From assembly GCF_900545795.1 (NCBI RefSeq), contig NZ_URAR01000009.1, positions 1 through 64,000 of the forward strand: a stretch of 64,000 nt of DNA, in the 5' to 3' direction. The stretch is from an uncultured Veillonella sp. (lineage in GTDB: Bacteria; Bacillota; Negativicutes; Veillonellales; Veillonellaceae). Both the position numbers and the translations under genes were made by a program. The notes below the pieces were generated by a model, which was not told the DNA's origin, did not search any database, and worked only from the letters and a program-made list of their open reading frames with translations. Shown in pieces: positions 19,027 through 27,184 of this stretch (its first letter is position 1; each line of letters starts with the position of its first letter).

Positions 19027-19926
19027 TTAGATGCGTGTATTTCTTAACTCTAGTGTATATTGTTTTAATTCAGTGATGAATCGATGCACTGTAGGGGAGA
19101 AGAGACGATGACTTTTAGTTACTAAATACCATTTGTTTTCCACGGCAGGTTCAATAGGGCAAGCTGTTAATGTCGGATGATTGGCAGGCAATAGGCCATC
19201 TAACGTTATAGCATATCCAAGGCCTGCTTCTACTAAATAGGTCATATTATTAATTAAATTATAGGTGGCTACAATATTTAAATTGGAGCGGCTTGTACCA
19301 AATAGCTCGTAATCGGCGGGATTGACAAAGCCTTGACGAGATAAAATTAAAGGGAGATTTTTTAAATCCTCGCGAGCAATAGCATTTAACGTGGCCAAGG
19401 GACTATCACGGCGCATGACGAGCATACTTCGGTCGCTCATTTGAAGATCATAGTAGTCATAGCCTTCTTTAAAGATAGGTTCCACGACGAGCCCCATGTC
19501 AATGAGACCTTTGTCGAGACGATCCATAATAACTAGATGATCCCCTGTATACAGATGTAAATGGATTTGCGGATATAAAGATTGGAGTTCTTTAAAACAT
19601 TGGCTAATCATAGCGATATGTCTTGTTTCACCACAGCCTAAATAAATATTGCCATTTAAAAGCTCACTCTCTTCTTGTAAAGCTGATTCAGTGCTTTCTA
19701 ATAAATCTAATATTTCACGACCTCGTTGCTGTAAATAGCGACCTTCTTCGGTCAATGTAATTTTCCGTTTGCCTCGAAGGAATAGTGTTTTACCTAATTG
19801 ATCTTCTAGTTCTTTTATTTGTTTAGACAAAGTGGATTGTGTAATATGAAGCCGCTTAGCTGCACCAGTAATCGTTTCTTCCTGTGCGATTGTGAGGAAA
19901 TAGGTTAATAATCGTGTTTCTATCAT
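19027..19926 (-). CDS. LysR-family transcriptional regulator
   Basis: A 299-residue LysR protein: an N-terminal winged HTH (residues 1-60, with TGAAKRLHITQSTLSKQIKE) and a two-lobed effector-binding domain. ATG 19926 is preferred over ATG 19941 because AAGGAGCGC precedes it correctly. It is divergent from the flavodoxin and CMD/cupin genes, with a 176-base intergenic region that should hold its binding site, so it most likely controls them. The motif set (GETRHIAMISQCFKEL and LILSRQGFVNP) suggests the CynR/YwbI-like branch common in anaerobes. The effector is unknown. Confidence 0.9.
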   Translation of the reverse strand: MIETRLLTYFLTIAQEETITGAAKRLHITQSTLSKQIKELEDQLGKTLFLRGKRKITLTEEGRYLQQRGREILDLLESTESALQEESELLNGNIYLGCGETRHIAMISQCFKELQSLYPQIHLHLYTGDHLVIMDRLDKGLIDMGLVVEPIFKEGYDYYDLQMSDRSMLVMRRDSPLATLNAIAREDLKNLPLILSRQGFVNPADYELFGTSRSNLNIVATYNLINNMTYLVEAGLGYAITLDGLLPANHPTLTACPIEPAVENKWYLVTKSHRLFSPTVHRFITELKQYTLELRNTRI

Positions 19927-20102
19927 ATGCGCTCCTTTCATTACTTATTTTATCATTCCTTAAAGCGATGGTAAATAAGGACTAATAACTGTTGGTCATA
20001 ATATAAAGATACGTCTATACTAAATACATAAACACCATGGTAGAGCGCATAGTGATGTTATGAGTCGGATATACTCTAGGATGATTATTAGAGGAGGTTT
20101 AT

Positions 20103-20576
20103 ATGAGTCGTTCATTAGTTGCGTATTTTAGTGCTACTGGCACTACCGAACAAGTAGGCGAAAACTTAGCAAAAGCCATAGGGGCTACGAATTATAAAAT
20201 TCAACCAGCTCAGCCTTATACGGCAGATGATTTAAATTGGAACAATAAGCAAAGTCGTTCTTCTGTAGAGATGGCTGACTTGGATTCACGTCCAGCTATC
20301 AAAGGACCATTACCATCTACGACAGAGTATGACCATTTATACATAGGTTTCCCTATTTGGTGGTATCGAGCGCCTTCTATTATTAATACTTTTCTAGAAG
20401 GACTAGATCTTACTGATGTAGTTATCGTTCCCTTTGCCACCTCAGGGGGCAGTGGTATGGGGCGCACGAATGTAGCCTTATCACCATCTTGCGTGGGTGC
20501 AATTTTAAAAGAAGGTAAATGCTTCTCAGTTCATACGTCATTAGATGAATTAAAACGGTGGGCTCAAAGTTTTTAA
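20103..20576 (+). CDS. Flavodoxin-like FMN protein
   Basis: A 157-residue flavodoxin-fold protein. The phosphate-binding loop of FMN is at the N-terminus (YFSATGTTEQVGENLA), the second flavin loop is GFPIWWYRAPSIINTFLEG, and a third loop is FATSGGSGMG. This pattern is the short 'flavodoxin_4' group found next to LysR regulators and small redox proteins in Firmicutes. GAGGAGG precedes ATG 20103. The secreted CMD/cupin gene follows 59 bases later, so the two are probably one unit, likely an electron carrier for an NAD(P)H-dependent reductive or stress response. Confidence 0.88.
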   Translation: MSRSLVAYFSATGTTEQVGENLAKAIGATNYKIQPAQPYTADDLNWNNKQSRSSVEMADLDSRPAIKGPLPSTTEYDHLYIGFPIWWYRAPSIINTFLEGLDLTDVVIVPFATSGGSGMGRTNVALSPSCVGAILKEGKCFSVHTSLDELKRWAQSF

Positions 20577-20635
20577 GGTAACATAATATAACACATAACG
20601 AATTTGAGAGAGTAGAGTGGGAGGAGACATATTTT

Positions 20636-21766
20636 ATGAAGAACAAGTATAAGAAAATCATGTTATTAGGCTTGGCCCTGTGTGTCATGGGTGCTGGCAC
20701 TGTGTTAGGTGCTGCTGCACCTACAAGTGACACTATGCAAAGCGGTATAGCTGAGGAGGAGAGACTTATGAAAGATGAAAATAAAGAATTATTAAGTAAG
20801 AAGGATATTCATTTAGTTAAAATCAGTCAATATACAGCTACTGGTGATCAAGTTAGTCTTAAAGATAGCCTTATGAAAGGGTTAGACGATGGCTTAACTG
20901 TGAATGAAGCTAAAGATGCAATGGTTCAGCTCTATGCTTATACAGGTTTTCCGAGGAGCTTAAATGCTCTTTCTGTATTAATGAATACGGTGAAAGAACG
21001 AGAAGATAATGGCCTCGTTACAGAAGAAGGTCCTGCACCTACGACGACTTTGGTGGAAGGAAAGGCGCTACGAGAAGGAACAACAACACAAACTGAATTA
21101 GTTGGAAGCGAAGTAAAAGGTGCATTATTTGATTTTGCACCTGCCATTGACCAATACTTAAAGAGCCACTTATTTGGCGATGTATTTGCTTCTAATGTAT
21201 TGGATTGGCGAGAACGTGAAGTGGTTACAGTGGCTGCATTAGAAGCAATGAGTGGTGTAGAATCACAGCTTGGAGCACATCGTCAAATTGCTAAACACAA
21301 TGGTGTGAGTGAAGCTGCGTTAGATCAAATTGCCACTTTAGTTCATACAGAAGGAACTGTATCTGGTTTTGCTATAGGAGCACCTAATGAGGGGTATGCT
21401 CAGTATTTTAGTGGAAAAAGTTGGCTTGCACCGCTTAATACGGAGGAAGTGGGGATTTATAATGTCACTTTTGAACCGGGCAGTCGTAATGACTGGCATA
21501 TTCACCATGGGGCAGCGCAAATTCTCATTGTAGTTGGTGGCAAAGGTTGGTATCAGGAAGAGGGCGGTGTAGCACGGCCATTACAAACTGGTGATGTAGT
21601 ATATATTGCGCCTGAAATTAAACATTGGCATGGAGCAACAAAAGATAGTTACTTCTCCCATTTAGCGCTTAGCGTCAATAGAGATGATGTAAGTGTAACT
21701 TGGCTTGAAACGGTTAGTGAAGCACAATACAATCCACTTGAATGGAATGTACCTAATAAAGCGTAA
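20636..21766 (+). CDS. Secreted carboxymuconolactone decarboxylase-like/cupin fusion protein
   Basis: A 376-residue protein with a signal peptide (residues 1-26, KKIMLLGLALCVMGAGTVLG then AAA). It has two CMD/AhpD-like helical segments: one at about 75-125 (GLTVNEAKDAMVQLYAYTGF), one at about 195-235 (REVVTVAALEAMSGVESQLG). A C-terminal cupin at about 275-350 has the metal-binding pattern NDWHIHHG and a later H-W-H (IKHWHGA). The usual CxxC of AhpD is missing; no cysteine follows the signal peptide. The fusion occurs in cytoplasmic forms elsewhere; export is the unusual point. It is probably co-regulated with the flavodoxin by LysR. Confidence 0.85.
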   Translation: MKNKYKKIMLLGLALCVMGAGTVLGAAAPTSDTMQSGIAEEERLMKDENKELLSKKDIHLVKISQYTATGDQVSLKDSLMKGLDDGLTVNEAKDAMVQLYAYTGFPRSLNALSVLMNTVKEREDNGLVTEEGPAPTTTLVEGKALREGTTTQTELVGSEVKGALFDFAPAIDQYLKSHLFGDVFASNVLDWREREVVTVAALEAMSGVESQLGAHRQIAKHNGVSEAALDQIATLVHTEGTVSGFAIGAPNEGYAQYFSGKSWLAPLNTEEVGIYNVTFEPGSRNDWHIHHGAAQILIVVGGKGWYQEEGGVARPLQTGDVVYIAPEIKHWHGATKDSYFSHLALSVNRDDVSVTWLETVSEAQYNPLEWNVPNKA

Positions 21767-21804
21767 TGCTAGTATTGCGTAACTAGTAATTAATTTAGTA
21801 AAAG

Positions 21805-21840
21805 AAAAGGCCACTGTACGAAAGTACAGTGGTCTTTTTT
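21805..21840 (+). terminator. Terminator after the CMD/cupin gene
   Basis: The perfect stem CCACTGTAC/GTACAGTGG with a GAAA tetraloop is followed by TCTTTTTT. The rest of the spacer up to 22022 is AT-rich and otherwise featureless. Confidence 0.9.
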
Positions 21841-22022
21841 ACTATTCTGCAGGTAGCAGACTGCTATATGGAGGGGCTAAGATTTGCGAAATTAAAATAG
21901 GTTTGTTACACTAAATTATATATAGTAATATTGGTACATTAATCATTCGATTATAGGTCTAATGATACTTGTAGTTACTAGATAATATAAAATTATAGTT
22001 AGTTTTAATGAGGAGGTTGCGT

Positions 22023-22772
22023 ATGTTTAAGAAATTATGGAAGCCTGTAGTATTAGGAGCTATAATGGGTCTTGCTCCAGCCTTAGTAAATTATATTGGT
22101 GTAGAGGCCGTTAATCAAGGGGCTCTTACAGACGGAGAAAGAGCTCCACATTCTGCCGTACAAGTGGAAGCGGTAGCTTCGCCTAGTGCTGTCGTGGGGA
22201 TGGCACAAGAGGATGGTAATTTAAAATTACAATATCCTTTAGTTTATGTGGCAGATGAGAAGGCACAACAGAAAATTAATACAGAGATAGCTGATTATGT
22301 AGTGAAAATGCGAGATTTATATTATAATCAGAAAATGCATCAAGTGGTATTGGATTATAAAGTAAGTTATGAAGATGCTGACTTGTTATCAATTATTATT
22401 AACAGCGGTTGGTATAATGGACAAAGTGCACATGGCTATCATCAATCGCAGGGCTTAGTATTTAATAAACATACGGGTGAACACATACCAGCTACATATT
22501 ATGTACATCTTAAGAGCGATGAGCAATTAAAAAATCTGGTAATGTCTGAGACTGTAAAAGTATATTCCCAAGGGATGGAGCTAATGCCTGTAAAGAGTTT
22601 ATTTGGACTTAAGGATATAGAAGTTCGCAATGACAATTATATTTTATTAGGTCATGGGAATATAGCTATGTTATATCAACCTTATGAATTAACTGCTTAT
22701 GCTTATGGTGTTACTCGTGTCGTGCTAACGAAGGAAATCATTGAAGAAATAAATCGAGAGTATAGTCACTAA
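22023..22772 (+). CDS. DUF3298/DUF4163-like secreted protein
   Basis: A 249-residue protein with an N-terminal hydrophobic segment (about residues 7-25) serving as signal peptide or anchor. The body starts with a DUF4163-like strand (LQYPLVYVADEKAQQKINTE) and then the DUF3298 core, including INSGWYNGQSAHGYHQSQ and LVFNKHTGEHI, as in RsiV-type and related envelope proteins. ATG 22023 is chosen since GAGGAGG precedes it; ATG 22008 overlaps that site. It is followed closely by trmK, but its role is not evident from context. Function unknown. Confidence 0.8.
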   Translation: MFKKLWKPVVLGAIMGLAPALVNYIGVEAVNQGALTDGERAPHSAVQVEAVASPSAVVGMAQEDGNLKLQYPLVYVADEKAQQKINTEIADYVVKMRDLYYNQKMHQVVLDYKVSYEDADLLSIIINSGWYNGQSAHGYHQSQGLVFNKHTGEHIPATYYVHLKSDEQLKNLVMSETVKVYSQGMELMPVKSLFGLKDIEVRNDNYILLGHGNIAMLYQPYELTAYAYGVTRVVLTKEIIEEINREYSH

Positions 22773-22803
22773 GTGATGAATATAATGAATGAAGGAGTTC
22801 GCG

Positions 22804-23556
22804 GTGCATATTAAAAAGATGACAGATCGCTTAGAGGCGGTATTTACACTTATTCCTAAAGCGCAGGTTATAGCTGATATTGGTACGGACCATGGATATT
22901 TAGCTGTGGAATTAGTGCGCCGTGAGAGGGCGCAAAAAGCGATTGCTGGAGATGTAAATAAAGGCCCTTTAGCCTCAGCGCAAGGATATGTAAATGAACA
23001 AGATTTTACATCATTGGTTGAATGTCGCTTAGGCAATGGTCTGCAAGTTGTAAGCGCTGATGAAATTCAAGGGGCCGTTATTTGTGGCATGGGTGGATTT
23101 TTGATGCGCCAAATTATTGAAGAAGGGCCCGCTTTATTGGACTTTTATGTATTGCAGCCGCAAAATGGACAGGCCGAGTTGCGTCAGTATGTAGTAAATG
23201 CAGGCTACCGCATTTGTAAAGAAATAATTATGACTGATATGGGCAAGATGTATCAAGCATTTTTAGCGATAAAGAAGGGTAAAGAGGCTTTGTACATTAC
23301 AGAAGAAGATCTTTTGAATGCGATGAAGAATGCATCTAGTGTATACGAAACTTTGCCCAAAGAGTCAATGCTTTGGACTGTAGGCGCGTTGATTAATGCA
23401 GAACGACCTCCTCTTTGGGAGGCTCATATGAAGCATATTATGCATGCTCGTGAAGCTGCCTTAGAAGGAATGACAGAGGCTCTTAAAGAGACTCAAAAGT
23501 ATAAGGACTTAGCCAAGGAGCTCGCAGAATTAGAGCAAATAGCCTATGGTGATTAA
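22804..23556 (+). CDS. trmK: tRNA (adenine(22)-N1)-methyltransferase TrmK
   Basis: A SAM-dependent methyltransferase (COG2384) that makes m1A22 in tRNA, about 250 residues. Motif I is VIADIGTDHGYLAVELV, the catalytic-region motif is GAVICGMGGFLMRQII, and LQPQNGQAELRQYV is also typical. GTG 22804 is the better start: AAGGAG lies six to seven bases before it, whereas ATG 22789 overlaps that site. It is followed by nif3, the same pairing as yqfN-yqfO in Bacillus, where they lie next to sigA. Here they are about 4 kb from rpoD. Confidence 0.93.
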   Translation: MHIKKMTDRLEAVFTLIPKAQVIADIGTDHGYLAVELVRRERAQKAIAGDVNKGPLASAQGYVNEQDFTSLVECRLGNGLQVVSADEIQGAVICGMGGFLMRQIIEEGPALLDFYVLQPQNGQAELRQYVVNAGYRICKEIIMTDMGKMYQAFLAIKKGKEALYITEEDLLNAMKNASSVYETLPKESMLWTVGALINAERPPLWEAHMKHIMHAREAALEGMTEALKETQKYKDLAKELAELEQIAYGD

Positions 23557-23603
23557 ACGCAAATATAAAATTTAGCTAAATTTTAGTGAGGAAGGAGATA
23601 GAG

Positions 23604-24704
23604 ATGATAAAAGTACAAGATGTAATAGAGTGCATTGAAACACTGGCGCCTACGCATTTAGCCGAGTCTTGGGATAATGTAGGGTTAATGGTAGGACGCC
23701 GTGACCAAGTGGTGACCAATGTGCTCACTGTATTAGATGTTACTGAAGAGGGGATTGAAGAGGCCATTGAAAAACAATGCAATCTTATTGTCAGTCATCA
23801 TCCACTTATTTTTAAAGGTTTGAAGCAAATCACCAGTGATACAGTGCTTGGTCGCATGATTGCGCGCTTGGTAAAAGCGGATATTGCTGTATATAGTGCA
23901 CATACTAATTTAGATGTAGCTAAAGGTGGCTTAAATGATTTAGCGGCCGTACAATTAGGTTTAGGCTCTGTGGAGGGACTTGAAGTCGTTCACAGCGAAG
24001 GTCTATGCAAAATTGTTGTGTTCGTTCCTATAGAGCATACAGAAGCTGTAGTAACTGCAATGGGAGATGCTGGTGCTGGTCATGTAGGAAATTATAGTCA
24101 TTGTGCTTACTATGGTGAAGGTACAGGCATGTTTAAACCGTTAGAAGGGGCTGAGCCATTTATTGGACAAGTAGGTGAAACTTCTAAAGTGGCAGAGAAC
24201 CGTGTGGAAACAATAGTGCCTAAAGTCTTGCTTAGCAAGGTTATAGGGGCTATGAAAGAGGCTCATCCTTATGAAGAAGTGGCCTATGAGGTGTATGAGT
24301 TGAAATCTCCGGCTACAATGGAGGCTATTGGGCGTCAAGGTATTTTAAGTGATACTTTAGATTTAGAGGGCTTTATGGAATTAGTAACACATGCATTTCC
24401 TCAAGGTCGTCCTCGCTTTGGTGGGGCAAGAGTTAAGGAAGTTAAAAAAGTAGCTCTTTGTACTGGATCTGGTGCGGAATTTATTAAAGCAGCTGCTAAA
24501 GCAGGAGCGCAGGCCTATGTTACTGGGGATGTGAAATACCATGATATGCAATTAGCTAAAGAGCTCGGTATTGTGGTGGCTGATGTAGGACATTTTGGCA
24601 CAGAAATTGGTGCTGCTGGCTTATTGGGGGCTCATATACAATTGACCTTTGGTAAAGAGCTCACTGTATTGACGAGTACAACTCAAGAAGACTTCTTTTT
24701 CTAA
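23604..24704 (+). CDS. Nif3-like dinuclear metal-centre protein (YqfO family)
   Basis: A 366-residue member of the Nif3/YqfO (GTP cyclohydrolase I type 2-like) family, toroidal hexamers with a two-metal site. Metal-binding motifs are visible: NLIVSHHPLIFKG (His-His), YSAHTNLDVAKGG, and near the C-terminus YVTGDVKYHDMQLA and VADVGHFGTE. The central insert (about residues 130-235, PII/CutA-like, FVPIEHTEAVVTAMGDAGAG) is the long YqfO version. ATG 23604 has AAGGAG upstream; GTG 23586 overlaps that region. It partners with trmK. The biochemical role remains unclear in all species. Confidence 0.92.
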   Translation: MIKVQDVIECIETLAPTHLAESWDNVGLMVGRRDQVVTNVLTVLDVTEEGIEEAIEKQCNLIVSHHPLIFKGLKQITSDTVLGRMIARLVKADIAVYSAHTNLDVAKGGLNDLAAVQLGLGSVEGLEVVHSEGLCKIVVFVPIEHTEAVVTAMGDAGAGHVGNYSHCAYYGEGTGMFKPLEGAEPFIGQVGETSKVAENRVETIVPKVLLSKVIGAMKEAHPYEEVAYEVYELKSPATMEAIGRQGILSDTLDLEGFMELVTHAFPQGRPRFGGARVKEVKKVALCTGSGAEFIKAAAKAGAQAYVTGDVKYHDMQLAKELGIVVADVGHFGTEIGAAGLLGAHIQLTFGKELTVLTSTTQEDFFF

Positions 24705-24773
24705 TTGAGAGCGCTTATTATTTCAGCTTTTATCGATGAACTTAAGAACATAGCGCATTTGATAAAAATATAA

Positions 24774-24802
24774 TTGACCGAATCATTATCAATCTGTTAG
24801 AC
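24774..24802 (+). promoter_or_regulatory. Candidate promoter of RNase P RNA
   Basis: TTGACC at 24774-24779 is followed after 17 bases by TTAGAC, a weak -10. The predicted start (about 24808) coincides with the start of the P1 helix. Confidence 0.4.
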
Positions 24803-24807
24803 TTTAA

Positions 24808-25160
24808 TTAGCAAGTATGAAAGGTGATTGCGAGCGTAAGTTCGAGGAAAGTCCGAGCTCCAAAGGGCAGGATGCCGGATAACGTCCGGCGTGGGTAACC
24901 ATAGGGAATAGTGCCACAGAAAAGTAAACCGCCACAGCAATGTGGTAAGGGTGGAACGGTGTCGGTAAGAGCGCACCAGCAATGCAGTAATGTATTGGCT
25001 CGGTAAACCCCATCCGGAGCAAGGCCGAATAGGAAAGGGATAAGGGTGGCCCGCCTACCTTTCGGGTTGTGCCGCTTGAGCCTATAGGCAACTATAGGCC
25101 TAGAAAGATAATCACCACTGCGCAAGCAGAACAGAACTCGGCTTATTGATTGCTTGCTTA
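24808..25160 (+). ncRNA. rnpB: RNase P RNA, bacterial class A
   Basis: The catalytic RNA that matures tRNA 5' ends. Universal blocks are all present: GAGGAAAGTCCGAGCTCC near 24843, the CATAGGGAATAGTGCCACAG region, GTAAACCCCATCCGGAGCAA, and the 3' conserved ACAGAACTCGGCTTAT. P1 is formed by TTAGCAAG at the 5' end and CTTGCTTAA at the 3' end. The arrangement is the ancestral (A) type. Three minus-strand open frames run across it but are structural-RNA shadows. Confidence 0.97.
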
Positions 25161-25190
25161 ACCGCTCCTTGCGAGCGGTTTTTTCTTTTC
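25161..25190 (+). terminator. Terminator of rnpB
   Basis: ACCGCTC and GAGCGGT form a GC-rich stem around CTTGC, followed by TTTTTCTTTT. Confidence 0.92.
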
Positions 25191-25364
25191 ATGCAAAATC
25201 TATTATCTTTTTTTATTCTAATAGAGGATATTTTTTATTATAAGTAGAAATAGTATATAATAGAGGTTAAGATATCCAATTAAAGTATTCTCAGAGGGTC
25301 GATTTTTATTGTATACTATATATAATAAAGTATATCGAGGAGAGTAGGTATAAGGAGGTTTATT

Positions 25365-25691
25365 ATGGCAGTAACAAAGATTGAGGACTTGGCTGCCCTC
25401 GAAGCGTATTTAGAAGAAAATCAAGGTGTTGTTGTGGCTGATTTTTGGGCTACCTGGTGTAAACCATGTGCACTTATGAATCCTGAAATTGAAAAAATGG
25501 CAGAAGATATGAAGGATGTTGTATCCGTAGTTACCATCGATGTGGATGAAGCTAAAGATGTGGCATTAAAATATAATATTCAGGGGATTCCTACTTTGAT
25601 TTGCTTCAAAGGGGGCAAAGAAAAAGATCGTATTGCAGGCTACAAACCAGCTGCAGTAGTAGAAGGCCTAGTTAAATCTATTATTAAATAA
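25365..25691 (+). CDS. Thioredoxin
   Basis: A 108-residue single-domain thioredoxin: the N-terminal helix/strand leads to VVVADFWATWCKPC, where the active site is WCKPC rather than the common WCGPC. It is followed by the cis-proline segment IQGIPTLICFKGG and the C-terminal helix. It is a cytoplasmic disulfide reductant with no signal peptide. TAAGGAGG precedes ATG 25365. It lies 300 bases upstream of the hydrogenase operon but is separated by a long inverted repeat and a likely promoter, so it is probably an independent unit. Confidence 0.94.
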   Translation: MAVTKIEDLAALEAYLEENQGVVVADFWATWCKPCALMNPEIEKMAEDMKDVVSVVTIDVDEAKDVALKYNIQGIPTLICFKGGKEKDRIAGYKPAAVVEGLVKSIIK

Positions 25692-25990
25692 TATCTTGAT
25701 ATAGCTAAGAGCTTAGTAAGTGCAATCTAGGACGCTGAAATACTAGAGCACTAAGATGATATGTCTTCTAATATATGGACTGCGAGTGTATACGTATGCG
25801 TGGGCACACAATTACGTATACGCTTTGTCCTATAAAAACTATAGACTATAAAATGTAATTATTTTTGATTTATTTAATTCACTATATGTCTATCAGTGTA
25901 GAGCGAATCAAGCGTAAAACTAGACTAGGCTACTGGGCATATTCAGATGAGACTTTCAATAAAGTTATTGCTAATGAAGGGGGTCTTCCT
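25692..25990. other. Spacer upstream of the hydrogenase operon
   Basis: It contains the inverted repeat described separately and a plausible promoter (TTGTCC at 25825-25830, 16 bases, TATAAA at 25847-25852). An open frame in phase with the hydrogenase gene extends upstream to 25865, but the Tat signal and the AAGGGGG binding site support GTG 25991 as the start. Confidence 0.5.
25784..25825. promoter_or_regulatory. Inverted repeat upstream of hydrogenase operon, possible operator
   Basis: Arms GTATACGTA (25788-25796) and TACGTATAC (25813-25821) are perfect and extend outward to 13 pairs with two G-U pairs. The centre is about 54 bases before the predicted start of transcription, a position suited to an activator. 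No T run follows, which argues against a terminator for the thioredoxin gene. Confidence 0.5.
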
Positions 25991-27184
25991 GTGAAAGAGA
26001 CGAAAAATAGTCTTTGGAATTTATTCCAGGATCGTAAACTAAGCCGCCGTACGTTTATGAAAACATGTGTGGCATTAACAGCTATTTTAGGTATGCCACC
26101 AACATTTTTAAATAAAGTGGTAAAGGCTGCTGATACGAAAGAATTGCCAACTGTGATTTGGCTTCATGGTCACGAATGTACAGGCTGTGACGAGTCCTTT
26201 ATTCGTTCTACTTCGCCATTTGCATCCGATGTAGTACTTAATATGATTTCTCTTGAATATGATGATACCTTAGCTGCTGCAGCAGGGGCTCCATTTGAGG
26301 CCCATCTTCACCATATTATGGAAACGAAAAAAGGCCAATATGTATTGGCTGTTGAAGGAGGCGTGCCATTAGATGAAAATGGTACCTACTGTATGGTAGG
26401 GGGCCGTCCTTTTGTTGACGTATTAAAAGAATGTGCGGCTGGAGCTGCATTTATCATTGAATATGGTTCTTGTGCTGCGTGGGGTGGCGTGCAGGCCGCT
26501 AAGCCAAATCCAACAAATTCCGTATCTGTTTCGTCAGTTATTTCTGGTAAGAAAATAATTAAAGTTCCTGGTTGTCCTCCAATTCCAGAAGTAATGACTG
26601 GGGTTATTATGCACTATGCATTATTTGGTGAGATACCACCACTTGATGTGGAAGGCCGTCCAAAACAATTTTATGGCAATCGCATTCATGATACATGTTA
26701 TCGTCGTCCATTCTTTGATTCTGGTCTTTTTGTTGAAAAATTTGACGATGATGCATCAAAAGCTGGATGGTGTTTGTATAAAGTAGGTTGCCGTGGTCCA
26801 GTGTCGTATAACTCCTGTGGTAATTTGCGCTGGTGGAATGGCTTATCCTATCCAATTCAATCTGGTCATGGTTGTATCGGTTGTAGTGAAAAAGGTTTCT
26901 GGGATAATGACAATTTCTATCAAAGATTACCGCAAGTACATGTAGCTAATACGATTACTGATGCGGATACTGTCGGGACTATTGCAGGTTTAACTGCCTT
27001 TGGCGCGGTTGTAGCACATGGTGGTGTTACCTTAGCAAAACATAAATATGATACAATTCAGCTTGAAAAGAAACAAAAGGCTGAATTAGAAGCTAAACAA
27101 GCGGCAGATGCTCAGGCAAAGCAAAGTGCAACTGAAGGAGCGAGCGAAGTGTCTGAGGAGACAAACAAAGGAGGTAACCATTAA
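25991..27184 (+). CDS. hyaA: [NiFe] hydrogenase small subunit, Tat-exported
   Basis: The electron-transfer subunit of a membrane-bound uptake-type [NiFe] hydrogenase (397 residues). The twin-arginine signal is KLSRRTFMK near residues 18-26. Fe-S ligands are visible: proximal HECTGC (Cys63, Cys66), GSCAAWGG (Cys161) and GCPPIPE. The distal set is HDTCYRR with GWCLYKVGC, and the medial set SCGNLRWWNG with HGCIGC. A C-terminal membrane anchor (about 320-345) is followed by an Ala/Glu/Gln-rich tail. The extra cysteines of oxygen-tolerant enzymes are glycines here. GTG 25991 is chosen from the ribosome binding site; the stop overlaps the large-subunit ATG by one base. Confidence 0.94.
   Translation: MKETKNSLWNLFQDRKLSRRTFMKTCVALTAILGMPPTFLNKVVKAADTKELPTVIWLHGHECTGCDESFIRSTSPFASDVVLNMISLEYDDTLAAAAGAPFEAHLHHIMETKKGQYVLAVEGGVPLDENGTYCMVGGRPFVDVLKECAAGAAFIIEYGSCAAWGGVQAAKPNPTNSVSVSSVISGKKIIKVPGCPPIPEVMTGVIMHYALFGEIPPLDVEGRPKQFYGNRIHDTCYRRPFFDSGLFVEKFDDDASKAGWCLYKVGCRGPVSYNSCGNLRWWNGLSYPIQSGHGCIGCSEKGFWDNDNFYQRLPQVHVANTITDADTVGTIAGLTAFGAVVAHGGVTLAKHKYDTIQLEKKQKAELEAKQAADAQAKQSATEGASEVSEETNKGGNH

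Noticed and set aside
24797..25125. Three overlapping minus-strand open frames of 61-105 codons
   Set aside because: They run antisense through the RNase P RNA, whose conserved blocks explain the sequence; none has a ribosome binding site or recognisable domain.
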